In this document: positions 18,524-27,386 of the stretch, piece after piece
Position numbering within the stretch: the stretch's first letter is position 1
Layout: each line of letters opens with the position of its first letter
Assembly: GCA_035063885.1 (NCBI GenBank)
Contig: JAPSFM010000003.1
Coordinates: 1 to 64,000, forward strand
From: CAADGY01 sp900696665
GTDB lineage: Bacteria; Acidobacteriota; Terriglobia; Bryobacterales; Bryobacteraceae
Length of the DNA: 64,000 bases
Reading direction: 5' to 3'
Program-made: the position numbers and the translations under genes
Notes under the pieces: generated by a model
What the model saw: only the letters and a program-made list of their open reading frames with translations
Database searches by the model: none
What the model was told of the DNA's origin: nothing

Positions 18524-18681
18524 GATAGTACCCCGCTTTTTCAATGCCAAGTAGTTCTTCGGACCAGGAAGGATGAAAATGGACACGGCGGGCGAGACGG
18601 CGCAGATAGTGAAGTATGCGCGAAGGACCGCGCCGGTGACTTTTTGTTGGCGCTGTGGAAGCCCGAAAAGTGGTCTGGCAT

Positions 18682-18746
18682 GGACGCCTGTCTGCACAGC
18701 GAATTGTCGTAGAGGCTCGCCAGGGAGGCGAGCGGAAGCACGCAGG
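18682..18746. repeat. 65-bp dispersed repeat, copy B
   Basis: Second copy of the element at 14500-14564 (53 of 65 bases identical). The minus-strand translation of both copies reads MLPLAS-AS-YDNS-CR-AS, with mostly conservative changes, so the pair could descend from the end of a coding gene; the conserved hairpin would fit a structural repeat instead. It lies about 260 bp upstream of a TonB receptor start. Confidence 0.6.
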
Positions 18747-19004
18747 CCGAACCCCTTGTTACAGCCGGCGCCGGCGGAATCCCAACTGCTCCCGCCCGGT
18801 CGTGTCTTCAATCTTTCGGTTGGATGGCCGTCCGTGCAGCTTATGAACCGCGGCCTTGCCGGGTGCTTCTTCAGCGCCCAGATCAGCCGCTTTACCGTAG
18901 CACACGCAGCCTTGGCGGTACCCGCTTTTTGTCCGCTCTTTACTATCTCCCTCTTAAGAATCCGCGCGTATCGGGTATATAATGCTCCGCACAGAGAGGC
19001 TGAA

Positions 19005-19694
19005 ATGCACCAGACACATCTGGGTTTCCTTTTGCTGCTCAGTCTTGCGTTGCCGTACGCCGGCTTCGAACTAGAACGGAGAATCCACTCAGACTTTGCG
19101 CATCGTTGAAGATCAGAGTGGTGCTGCTTCCGGCCGCGGGTGGGGGTTGCCTACCGCCCCGCCGATGGGTGGGCCGTACGCGTGAGCGGTGGCGTATTGA
19201 ATAGTGCGAACCAGATGAACGATCTCACCATGTCTTCGGACCCCGAGCAGCGAGCTTCCATTCCGTTTGCCGCCGACCCGCAGAACCCCACCGCGCTGAC
19301 CTTGGACAACCCCTTCCCTATCGCTCTCGAAGCGGCTGTTGCCCCGCCTTTCAACGTCGTTTACATTCCACCGGATCGCGTGAACGCCCATAACATTCAG
19401 TGGTGCGCCTCCGTGCAGCAGCAACTCTCGGAATCAACCGCGTTCGAGTTGGCCCATGTCAGCCAGGCTTCGCAACTGGATAACAGCCGGAGCCCGAATG
19501 ACGCGCTTCCAGGAACCGGTGCTTTCCAGCCCCGGGGGCTTTCCCCCAACACCGGCGCATTTCAGTTCGCCGAGCTGAAGTACGGAGATTCCGGTCGCAA
19601 CACGCTGCGTCAGCCCAGCATGAAAGTTTGGGACATCGGGTTCCAGTTCCGTTGGGAAGCTGGCTTGACAATCGCCAGTTACAATTTGCGTTGA
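19005..19694 (+). pseudogene. Remnant of a TonB-dependent receptor gene
   Basis: From about 19116 the frame encodes PRVGVAYRPADGWAVRVSGG, LDNPFP and NIQWCASVQQQL, all typical of the late barrel of the Oar-like receptors in this window, then a short tail. It lacks the regulatory domain, the plug, most of the barrel and the C-terminal barrel signature. In the same frame upstream, 19005-19106 encodes a signal-peptide-like start (MHQTHLGFLLLLSLALPYAG), cut off by a TGA at 19107-19109. The simplest reading is one receptor gene that has lost about 80% of its length by internal deletion and gained a stop. The 184-residue open frame from 19140 could still be annotated as a gene but has no export signal. 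Confidence 0.7.
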
Positions 19695-19732
19695 AGTACC
19701 TATTCTGAAAACTTTGGAGAATGGACCGCATT

Positions 19733-20974
19733 ATGAAGAAGACCTTATTTCCACTGTTTGTTTTAGCTTCCGCACTCCATGCACAGACGTACGATCTGCT
19801 GCTCAAAGGCGGCCACGTCATCGATCCCAAAAACAAGATCAACGCGCCGATGGACGTCGCGGTCGCCGGAGGCAAGATTACGCGTATCGGGGCTGGCATT
19901 CCGGCATCGCAGGCCAGAAGGACCGTGGACGTGTCGGGCCTCACCGTCACGCCGGGCCTCATCGACATCCACGTCCACGTCTATCCGCGCCCGGAGAACA
20001 AAGATGTCGCGCGGGATAGCAACGTCCAGGCCGACGCCCACACTTTCCGTAGCGGTGTCACTACCGTGGTCGATGCCGGCACGTCGGGCGCTGACAACTT
20101 CGCTGATTTCCGTGCACGCGTCGTTGATAGGGCACAAACGCGCGTCCTCGCGCTGCTTAATATCGCCGCTGCCGGCATGGGGACGGGAAAAGAAGATGAG
20201 TTGTCCGGTCTTGACCCACAGGCCGCGGTTCGTGTTGCCAAGGCCAACCGCGACGTCGTTGTCGGATTCAAGTCCGCTCACTTCGCCGGTCCGGGGTGGG
20301 AATCCATCGAAGCCGCAGTGAAAGCGGGTACCGAGGCGGACATGCCGGTTATGGTGGACTTCGGATACTTGAACCAGATCCGCAATTTGCCGACACTGCT
20401 GCTCGACAAGCTCAGGCCCGGCGATATCTATACTCACTGCTACTCGGGCCATCGCGAGGAACTGCTGCCCAACGGAAAGATCAATCCGGCTATGTTCACC
20501 GCCCGCAAACGCGGCATCGTCTTCGATGTCGGCTTCGGGGCCGGCAGTTTCTACTGGTATGTCGCTGTGCCCGGTTTTGAGCAGGGATTCCCGCCGGATT
20601 CCATTTCGACCGACCTGCATACTGGTAGTATGAATTCGGGGATGAAGGACATGACCAATGTCATGTCGGCGATCCTCAACCAGGGCTCGACGCTCGAGGA
20701 TGTGATCCGCATGTCCACCTGGAATCCGGCACGCCAGATCAAGCGTCAGGAACTAGGCAACCTCGATGTAGGATCGGAGGCGGACATTACCGTTCTCCGG
20801 ACGTTAACCGGGGATTTCGGCTTCATTGACTCCGCCGGCGCCGTGAATTCCGGCAGACAGCGGCTCATCGCCGAGTTGACTTTGCGTAAAGGCCGCGTGG
20901 TGTGGGACCTCAACGGCCGCGCCGCTGAAAGCTGGAAGACGTTCAAGTATGACCGCAAGAAATGGACCAAGTGA
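19733..20974 (+). CDS. Secreted amidohydrolase/deacetylase-family metallohydrolase
   Basis: A 413-residue amidohydrolase-superfamily enzyme that hydrolyses C-N bonds of an unknown cyclic or N-acyl substrate. The signal peptide MKKTLFPLFVLASALHAQ supports the ATG at 19733; an in-frame ATG four codons upstream (19721) has its GGAG only one base away. Metal ligands are visible in order: H-V-H after GLIDI, a Lys in VVGFKSAH that may be carbamylated, His in IYTHCYSGH, and Asp in SISTDLHTG. The late NPARQIKRQELGNLDVGSEADI is the standard amidohydrolase end. It is followed by an overlapping S4-domain gene, probably in the same transcript. Confidence 0.82.
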   Translation: MKKTLFPLFVLASALHAQTYDLLLKGGHVIDPKNKINAPMDVAVAGGKITRIGAGIPASQARRTVDVSGLTVTPGLIDIHVHVYPRPENKDVARDSNVQADAHTFRSGVTTVVDAGTSGADNFADFRARVVDRAQTRVLALLNIAAAGMGTGKEDELSGLDPQAAVRVAKANRDVVVGFKSAHFAGPGWESIEAAVKAGTEADMPVMVDFGYLNQIRNLPTLLLDKLRPGDIYTHCYSGHREELLPNGKINPAMFTARKRGIVFDVGFGAGSFYWYVAVPGFEQGFPPDSISTDLHTGSMNSGMKDMTNVMSAILNQGSTLEDVIRMSTWNPARQIKRQELGNLDVGSEADITVLRTLTGDFGFIDSAGAVNSGRQRLIAELTLRKGRVVWDLNGRAAESWKTFKYDRKKWTK

Positions 20975-21350
20975 TCGCGTCCGGATCGACAAGTGGCTCT
21001 GGGCCGCACGGTTCTTCAAGACGCGCTCACTCGCCGCGCGGGCGTGCGATCTCGGCAGGGTGGAGATGAATGGACAGCAATGCAAGCCTTCACGGGAAGT
21101 CCGGCCCGGCGACCTGCTAAGAGTGAAAAACGACGCCGGCGATTTTCAGTTGGAGATTCTGGCCCTCAGCCAGATGCGCGGCCCGGCTGCGGTTGCGCAG
21201 GCTCTTTACAGAGAGACAGATGCGAGCCGGGAGTCGCGGCGGCAGTTGGCGGAAGAACGTAAAGCGATGCCGTACTTCGAAGCGCCCGGGGAAGGCCGTC
21301 CATCGAAACGTGACCGCCGCCAGATCGATCGATTGCGGGGTAGAGTGTGA
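20949..21350 (+). CDS. S4-domain RNA-binding protein, Hsp15-like
   Basis: A small basic protein (133 aa). Residues about 11-58 form an S4 RNA-binding fold with the typical RIDKWLWAARFFKTRSLA start and PGDLLRV end. The C-terminal third is rich in R, K and E (SKRDRRQIDRLRGR). Length and organisation fit the Hsp15 family, which in E. coli binds stalled 50S subunits carrying nascent chains; that exact role is not shown here. Its start overlaps the end of the metallohydrolase gene by 26 bp, and AlkB follows after 19 bp. Confidence 0.82.
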   Translation: MTARNGPSDRVRIDKWLWAARFFKTRSLAARACDLGRVEMNGQQCKPSREVRPGDLLRVKNDAGDFQLEILALSQMRGPAAVAQALYRETDASRESRRQLAEERKAMPYFEAPGEGRPSKRDRRQIDRLRGRV

Positions 21351-21369
21351 GGCCGGAGCGGAACGCTGT

Positions 21370-22017
21370 ATGACTGCTCTGTTTGACAGCAGTTCACTGC
21401 CGTCTTCCCTGGAGTGGCTGGAAGGAGGCGCTGTGCTTCTGCGCGGCTTCGCCACATCCGAAGCGGAGATGCTAATCGGGGAAGTTGAGCGGATCGCACA
21501 GGCAGCACCGTTCCGCCATCTGGTCACGCCCGGCGGATATACCATGTCCGTGGCAATGACCAACTGCGGCCGTGTTGGTTGGGTATCCGACCGCACCGGC
21601 TACCGCTACGACCCGGTTGATCCTGCTACCGGGGCGCCATGGCCGGCGATACCGACGGCGTTTCTGGACCTCGCCGCGCGCGCAGCCGCCCAGGGCGGCT
21701 TCGAGGGCTACAATCCTGACGCGTGTCTGATCAATCGCTATCTCGCCGGCGCCAAGCTTGGGCTACATCAGGATCGTGACGAGAAGGACGCCTGGGCCCC
21801 CATCGTCTCCGTGTCGTTAGGACTGCCTGCCGTGTTCCTGTGGGGCGGCAAGCGCCGCTCCGGCCCGGTGCGCCGGTTGCGCCTTGAGAACGGTGATGTT
21901 GCGGTGTGGGGCGGACCCGGCCGTTTCGTCTATCACGGCATCGCCCCGTTGAAGGATGGACAACATCCGCTCACCGGAGCTTCCCGCATCAATCTCACAT
22001 TCCGCAAGGTGTTCTGA
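21370..22017 (+). CDS. alkB: Alpha-ketoglutarate-dependent DNA/RNA dealkylase AlkB
   Basis: This enzyme removes 1-methyladenine and 3-methylcytosine lesions from DNA and RNA by iron- and 2-oxoglutarate-dependent oxidation. The ATG at 21370 gives 215 aa, almost the length of E. coli AlkB (216). The iron ligands H133 and D135 (LHQDRDEKD) and H189 (VYHGIAPL) and the 2-oxoglutarate-binding arginines R206 and R212 (RINLTFR) are all present and sit two positions from their E. coli counterparts. MTNCGRVGWVSD and NRYLAG are further family motifs. The frame is open upstream, but that part would overlap the S4 gene. It probably shares a transcript with the S4-domain gene. Confidence 0.93.
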   Translation: MTALFDSSSLPSSLEWLEGGAVLLRGFATSEAEMLIGEVERIAQAAPFRHLVTPGGYTMSVAMTNCGRVGWVSDRTGYRYDPVDPATGAPWPAIPTAFLDLAARAAAQGGFEGYNPDACLINRYLAGAKLGLHQDRDEKDAWAPIVSVSLGLPAVFLWGGKRRSGPVRRLRLENGDVAVWGGPGRFVYHGIAPLKDGQHPLTGASRINLTFRKVF

Positions 22018-22046
22018 TCTGATGTGCGCTGTGATCTACTAATCGA

Positions 22047-22802
22047 CTAATCGGCAGTGCCCGGAATTTCGAAACGGAAGAGCCGGCTTGGTCCGTCTTC
22101 CGGTAGCAGGTACAGCGTGCGCCCGTGGATAGCGAGACCTTCATGAGTAAATGCTACGCCGCGATCCGTACGTCCCACATACATTCTCCGCAATTCTTTC
22201 AGTCGAGGCCACTCGAGCCAGATCACGGCTCCTCGGCCATCACCTCCCAGGCCGCTTGCAATCAGGCGCCCATTGACGAACTTCATATCCTGGATCGCGA
22301 TACCCGACGGATTCGCAACACGCCGCAACCGTTCGCCGGTCTTCCTCCAGACGTAAAACTCGCGTGCATCCCAGTTGGCGCCCACCAAGCCTTCCGGCAC
22401 GATGGCGACGGCTCCTATATGGTCATTGATGTCAAACTCGGCTTGCAAAGCGAACGTGCCGCGGTGGCGTTTCTGCATGCTGGTTGTGCTGGAAGGCCGA
22501 TACTCCGCGACGGGCACCCATACGCTGCCGCCCTCTATGCTGATGCCTCCCGGATGATAGCGCTCGCCGCTGTGCACTTCGGCGGAGTGAAGCAGCTTGC
22601 CAGTCTTTCGATCAAACCGGAAGAGCAGTCCACGCCGGCTACGCGTATCCACGGCAGACACCCACAGGGTGCCGCCCTCTACGTCGATGCCTTGCACATG
22701 GTGCGTTTCAGCATGCAGTTCGACAGTTTGCAAGGGCTGCAGGTTGCCCGCGTGATCCGCGGCCATCACAGAAAGTGGAAGTATAGCCAGCAGGAATCTC
22801 AT
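22047..22802 (-). CDS. Secreted DUF6454-type beta-propeller-like protein
   Basis: A 251-residue exported protein with a short signal peptide (to about VMAADH). Repeated strands of the kind G-LWVSAVD, LLFRFDRKTGKLL and GSVWVPVAEYRP suggest a small beta-propeller. The pattern HHVQGIDVEG, YHPGGISIEG and SVWVPVAEYRPSSTT fits what I know of the DUF6454 family, whose function is not established. It begins 23 bp after the end of the RND operon outer-membrane gene on the same strand, so it may be the last gene of that transcript; a link to efflux is not otherwise supported. Confidence 0.65.
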   Translation of the reverse strand: MRFLLAILPLSVMAADHAGNLQPLQTVELHAETHHVQGIDVEGGTLWVSAVDTRSRRGLLFRFDRKTGKLLHSAEVHSGERYHPGGISIEGGSVWVPVAEYRPSSTTSMQKRHRGTFALQAEFDINDHIGAVAIVPEGLVGANWDAREFYVWRKTGERLRRVANPSGIAIQDMKFVNGRLIASGLGGDGRGAVIWLEWPRLKELRRMYVGRTDRGVAFTHEGLAIHGRTLYLLPEDGPSRLFRFEIPGTAD

Positions 22803-22825
22803 TTGCCTCCTTGGATTCGACCTTC

Positions 22826-24235
22826 CTACGCTCCTCCGCCCAACACTTTGTAAAGGGTAATGAGATTCCCCAGACGGGCCATGCGGAGACTGATCAATCC
22901 CTGTTGCGCGCTATACATCAATCGTTGAGCGACGAGGACACTCAGGTAGCTGTCGATTCCCGCCTTGTAACGCGCCTCTGAAAGCCGGTGGGCTGCCACC
23001 ACCGACTTTACCAGCTCCTGCTGTGCGTTCTGCTGTTCCATTAGCCTGGTCTTCAGGCTCAGAGAGTCGCTCACTTCGCGGAAGGCCGATTGAATCGCCT
23101 TCTCATATTCCGCGGTAGCTGCTTCCCGGTCTACCTCGGTCACCTTGAGATTCGCCTTGCGAGCACCTGCATCGAAGATGGGCAACGCGACTTGCGGCGC
23201 GAAATTCCACGTTGTGGCTCCGAATTTGAACAAGTCGGACAGATCGGCGCTCATGAGCCCGGCGCCGGCCGTCAGCGCGATGCGCGGGAAGAATGCAGCA
23301 CGGGCTGCCCCGATGTTGGCGTACGCCGCTTTCAACTGGTGCTCCGCCAGAAGAATGTCCGGGCGGCGGAGCAGCACTTCGGACGGCAATCCCGCTCTGA
23401 CATCCCTTAGCGAGCCAGCAGAATCCAGGTCGCCGGGCAGCAGATTGGCCGGAACTGTTGTGCCTGCTAAAAGGTTGAGCGCATTCTCATCCAATTCCAC
23501 CTGGCCGGTGTAGCGGGCGATGTCCACTCGTGCCGCCTCTACTTGGCTCCTTGCCTGGCGGACGTCCAGGTCAGAGGCCATGCCTGCCTCTCGTGTGCGC
23601 AGGATCAATTCATAGGAAGCCTGCTGCGTAGCGAGAGTGTCCTGGGCCAGACGCAGGTTTTCGCGATCGGCGGCCAGGGCAAGATAGCTGTTCGCTACCG
23701 CGGCCACCAGCGCGATCTGCGTCGCGGAACGGGCCTGTTCTGTCGCTAGAAATCGTTCGAGCGCCGCACTCTTCAAGCTGCGAACACGTCCGAAGAAGTC
23801 GAGTTCCCAGGAAGCAGAGCCCAGATTGATGTTGTATTGTTGAACGGTCACGGCCTCCGGAGCCGTCAACCCGGCGAACCCCACGCTTTTGGGAAGCCGG
23901 TAGAGATCTCCAGAGGCGGATACGCCAACCGTAGGGAATTGTTCGGCGCGTTGAATCCGGTACAAAGCCTGAATTCTCTCGATATTGAGGGTGGCTATTC
24001 GCAGGTCGCGATTATTAGCCAGAGCCAGCTCAATCACAGATTGAAGGCGGCGATCGGCGAAAAACTCCCGCCAGCTGACACTGGCGGCTTCGGGCACATC
24101 TGCCGCGCTTGCCTGAACGGCAGCTCCTTTCGGCCAGGACTCCGGCAACGGCGGCGCCGGGCGTTGATAGGCCGCCTGATGGCGGCACCCGCACAGGTAG
24201 AAAGCCATCCCCAGGAGAAGAAGTTTTCGATACAT
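22826..24235 (-). CDS. RND efflux outer-membrane factor lipoprotein, OprM/NodT family
   Basis: Outer-membrane channel of a tripartite efflux pump (469 aa). The start at 24235 is chosen because it begins a lipoprotein signal, MYRKLLLLGMAFYLCGC, with the lipid-carrying Cys in the lipobox, and lies one base after the stop of the pump gene. Two long helical repeats typical of TolC-like proteins follow (residues about 60-250 and 260-460), with conserved motifs SWELDFFGRVRSLK, RPDILLAEHQL and FDAGARKANL. It would form a trimer docking with the inner-membrane pump and adaptor encoded just upstream. Confidence 0.9.
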   Translation of the reverse strand: MYRKLLLLGMAFYLCGCRHQAAYQRPAPPLPESWPKGAAVQASAADVPEAASVSWREFFADRRLQSVIELALANNRDLRIATLNIERIQALYRIQRAEQFPTVGVSASGDLYRLPKSVGFAGLTAPEAVTVQQYNINLGSASWELDFFGRVRSLKSAALERFLATEQARSATQIALVAAVANSYLALAADRENLRLAQDTLATQQASYELILRTREAGMASDLDVRQARSQVEAARVDIARYTGQVELDENALNLLAGTTVPANLLPGDLDSAGSLRDVRAGLPSEVLLRRPDILLAEHQLKAAYANIGAARAAFFPRIALTAGAGLMSADLSDLFKFGATTWNFAPQVALPIFDAGARKANLKVTEVDREAATAEYEKAIQSAFREVSDSLSLKTRLMEQQNAQQELVKSVVAAHRLSEARYKAGIDSYLSVLVAQRLMYSAQQGLISLRMARLGNLITLYKVLGGGA

Positions 24236-24236
24236 G

Positions 24237-27200
24237 CTATAGCTCCTCTGCCTCGACGCGCCGGCGCTTGCTTCTTTCAAACAGTCGCACCACCATTACA
24301 AAAAACAGGGGGATAAAAAAGATTGCCAGAAAGGTGGCTGTAATCATCCCACCCAAGACGCTGGTGCCGATGGCCTTTTGAGCTCCCGCTCCCGCTCCAC
24401 GGGCAAGCGCCAAAGGCAGAACGCCGAAACCGAACGCCAGCGACGTCATCACGATCGGGCGAAGACGGAGCTTAGCCGCCTCGAGCGTGGCCTCAACCAA
24501 GCCTGCTCCCTGCTCTACGCGAATCTTGGCGAACTGAACGATCAGAATGGCATTTTTAGTAGTCAGCCCGAGTACCGTCAGCAATCCGATCTGAAAGTAG
24601 ACGTCATTGGGCAATCCCCGGAGGGAAGAAGCCAGTACGCCTCCGATCACGCCGAGGGGCAGGGCCAGCATGATCGAAATCGGAACCGTCCAACTCTCAT
24701 AAAGCGCCGCCAGTACGAGGAAGATGACCAGAACCGAGAAGGAGTATAAGAGCCCGGTCTGCGCCTGGCCGGCACGTTCCTGGTAAGAGACGCCGGTCCA
24801 GTCGTAACCGATGCCCTGCGGCAACTTGGCGACGATCTCCTCCATCGCCTGCATCGCCTCGCCGGAGCTTCTGCCCGGCGCGGGCTCACCCTGGAAATTG
24901 AGCGCGGGGAAGCTGTTGAACCTCTCCAGGCGCGGTGAGTCGTACACCCACTTGCCCGTTGCAAGAGCACTAACAGGGACCATCGCGCCCTTGTTGTTGC
25001 GGACATAGAGCCGCTCCAAGTCGCCAGGAAGCATACGGTATGGCGCGTCGGCCTGTACATACACGCGTTTCACTCGCCCGCCCTGAATGAAGTCGTTGAC
25101 ATAGGCGCTGCCAAAAGCAGCCGATATCGTCTGGTGAATGTTGCTGATGGGGACACCCCACGTGCCGGCCTTTTCCCAATCGATGTCGCTGTGATACTCG
25201 GGCACGTCGTCCAGGCCGTTCGGACGGACGCGCACCAGGCGCGGATCCTGCATGGCGAGCGTCATGACCTGCCTGCGGGCCTCCATCAACTTCTCGTGAC
25301 CGAGGCCGCCGCGATCCTGCAGCATAAAGTCGAATCCGGTGGCGGTGCCTAATTCCACGACGGCCGGGGGCGGAAACGTAAATGCTACGGCGTTGCGCAG
25401 TTTGGAGAGAGTGCCCAGCGCCCTTCCGGCGACGGCGGGCGCGCGCAGGTCTTCACGTTCGCGCAGGTCCCAATCCCTCAGCTTAACGAAGGCCATGGCC
25501 TGGTTCTGGCCGCGCCCGGCGAAGCTGAAGCCGGACACGGTAAGGATGGACTCCACGGCCTCCTTTTCGTCTTCGAGAAAGTAGCGGCGGATTTCGGACA
25601 GTACCTCGTCGGTCTGCTCGCGAGTGGAGCCGGCGGGCAGTTGGGCCATCGTCATCAGCATCCCCTGGTCTTCATCGGGCAGATACGCGGTCGGCATCTT
25701 CTGGAAGAAATAAATCATGGCCACGACAATCAAGGTGAAGGCCGCGAGTGATGGGATCTTGAACCGGAGGATTCGCCCGACCGTGGCATGGTAGCCGTCG
25801 CGCAGGCGGTTGAACGCGCGATCGAAGGCGAGAAAGAACGGCCGCAACAGGCGAAAGCCGGTCTCCGCTGCTTCGTGCCCCTTCGGTACAGGCTTTAGCA
25901 GAGATGCGCACAGAACCGGAGTCAGGACAAGAGCGACAACCACGGATAAAAGCATGGACGCAATTACGGTCACCGAGAACTGGCGGTAAATAACGCCGGT
26001 GGAACCGGGGAAGAAGATCATCGGTGCGAACACCGCCGACAGGACACATCCAATGCCGACCAGCGCGCCGGTGATCTCGTCCATGGACTTCATCGTGGCC
26101 TCCCATGGTGAGAGTCCCTCTTCGCTCATCACGCGCTCCACGTTCTCCACCACAACAATGGCGTCGTCCACGAGCAAGCCTATGGCAAGCACCATGGCGA
26201 ACATCGTCAGCATGTTGATGGAAAAACCGAACAGCGCCAGTACGCCAAACGTGCCGAGGATAACCACCGGCACGGCGATGGTGGGCACCAGTGTCGCGCG
26301 CATGTTACCCAGAAACAGGTACATGATGAGGAACACGAGGAAGATAGCCTCGAATAGCGTTCTCACCACTTCCCCGATAGCGACACGCACGAAAGGCGTT
26401 GTATCGTACGGGTAAATGACCTTAACTCCGGGAGGGAAGTACTGCGACAACTCTTCCATTTTGGCCTTTACCGCCGCCGCGGTGTCGAGCGCGTTGGCGC
26501 CCGGCTCCTGGCGGACGGGCAGCACGGCCGCCGGCCTTCCGTTATAAGAGGCCTGCACGTCGTAGAACTCCGTCCCCAACTCCGTACGGGCGACGTCGCG
26601 AACGCGAACGATTGATCCGTCGGGGTTGTTGCGCAGAGGAATCGCGCCGAATTCCTCGGGTGTCTTCAGCAAGGACTGGATCAGAATCGAGGCGTTCAGC
26701 CGCTGTCCCTGGACGGCCGGTATCCCGCCGAATTGTCCGGCCGACACCTGCACGTTGTACGTACGAATCGCCCCGACAATGTCGCTGACCGTCATGTTGT
26801 ACTGCGTGAGCTTGTTTGGATCCATCCAAACGCGCATGGAGTATTGCGAGCCGAACGCCTCCACTTCGCCGACGCCGGGCACGCGCGCCAGAGACGGCTG
26901 GATCTGCGACACTGCGTAGTCGTTCAGATCGTACAGATCCAAGTTGTCGGTCGTCGACGTGATGCCGACCATAATCAGGTAGTTGCGGGTTGACTTCGCC
27001 ACCGTGACGCCCTGCCGCTGCACCACCTCGGGCAACATCGGCATAGCGAGTTGCAGCTTGTTCTGTACCTTGGACCATGCCAGATCGGGGTCCGTGCCGG
27101 GAGCGAAGGTCAACTCCAGCACGCCGCTGCCCGACGCATCGCTGGTGGCGGAGATGTAGAGCATCCTGTCGAGGCCCGTCATTTTCTGCTCGATGATCTG

Positions 27201-27386
27201 GACTACGCTGTCTTCGACGGTCTTTGCCGTCGCGCCGGGATAGACGGCACGAATCGAGATCGACGGCGGTGCGATGGGCGGATATTGCGAGATGGGCAGA
27301 TTGTAGATGGCGAGGGCGCCGCCGAGCATCATGCCGATGGCGATAACCCACGCGAAGACGGGGCGGTGAAGGAAGAATTTAGACAC
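24237..27386 (-). CDS. RND efflux pump, HAE1 (AcrB-like) inner-membrane subunit
   Basis: Proton-driven multidrug exporter of 1049 aa. A GTG start at 27386 is preferred over the longer frame: it has GGAGGA at good spacing and begins the canonical SKFFLHRPVFAWVIAIGMM; the GTGTCTAA overlap couples it to the adaptor gene. Two six-helix halves with large periplasmic loops are evident. The proton-relay aspartate pair in helix 4 is intact (GLLVDDAIVVVENVER), as is the SQYPPIAPP region seen in AcrB. Together with the adaptor and the OprM-like channel this is a complete pump in one operon. Confidence 0.92.
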   Translation of the reverse strand: MSKFFLHRPVFAWVIAIGMMLGGALAIYNLPISQYPPIAPPSISIRAVYPGATAKTVEDSVVQIIEQKMTGLDRMLYISATSDASGSGVLELTFAPGTDPDLAWSKVQNKLQLAMPMLPEVVQRQGVTVAKSTRNYLIMVGITSTTDNLDLYDLNDYAVSQIQPSLARVPGVGEVEAFGSQYSMRVWMDPNKLTQYNMTVSDIVGAIRTYNVQVSAGQFGGIPAVQGQRLNASILIQSLLKTPEEFGAIPLRNNPDGSIVRVRDVARTELGTEFYDVQASYNGRPAAVLPVRQEPGANALDTAAAVKAKMEELSQYFPPGVKVIYPYDTTPFVRVAIGEVVRTLFEAIFLVFLIMYLFLGNMRATLVPTIAVPVVILGTFGVLALFGFSINMLTMFAMVLAIGLLVDDAIVVVENVERVMSEEGLSPWEATMKSMDEITGALVGIGCVLSAVFAPMIFFPGSTGVIYRQFSVTVIASMLLSVVVALVLTPVLCASLLKPVPKGHEAAETGFRLLRPFFLAFDRAFNRLRDGYHATVGRILRFKIPSLAAFTLIVVAMIYFFQKMPTAYLPDEDQGMLMTMAQLPAGSTREQTDEVLSEIRRYFLEDEKEAVESILTVSGFSFAGRGQNQAMAFVKLRDWDLREREDLRAPAVAGRALGTLSKLRNAVAFTFPPPAVVELGTATGFDFMLQDRGGLGHEKLMEARRQVMTLAMQDPRLVRVRPNGLDDVPEYHSDIDWEKAGTWGVPISNIHQTISAAFGSAYVNDFIQGGRVKRVYVQADAPYRMLPGDLERLYVRNNKGAMVPVSALATGKWVYDSPRLERFNSFPALNFQGEPAPGRSSGEAMQAMEEIVAKLPQGIGYDWTGVSYQERAGQAQTGLLYSFSVLVIFLVLAALYESWTVPISIMLALPLGVIGGVLASSLRGLPNDVYFQIGLLTVLGLTTKNAILIVQFAKIRVEQGAGLVEATLEAAKLRLRPIVMTSLAFGFGVLPLALARGAGAGAQKAIGTSVLGGMITATFLAIFFIPLFFVMVVRLFERSKRRRVEAEEL

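Larger units (their letters stand above)
18427..19004. other. Intergenic region with repeat and promoter signals
   Basis: This 578-bp stretch carries the promoter and operator of the minus-strand TonB receptor, the second copy of the 65-bp repeat (18682-18746), and a TATAAT box at 18978-18983 with a weak TTAAGA 18 bp upstream that would have driven the now broken receptor gene to the right. Short open frames here show no recognisable protein. Confidence 0.55.
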
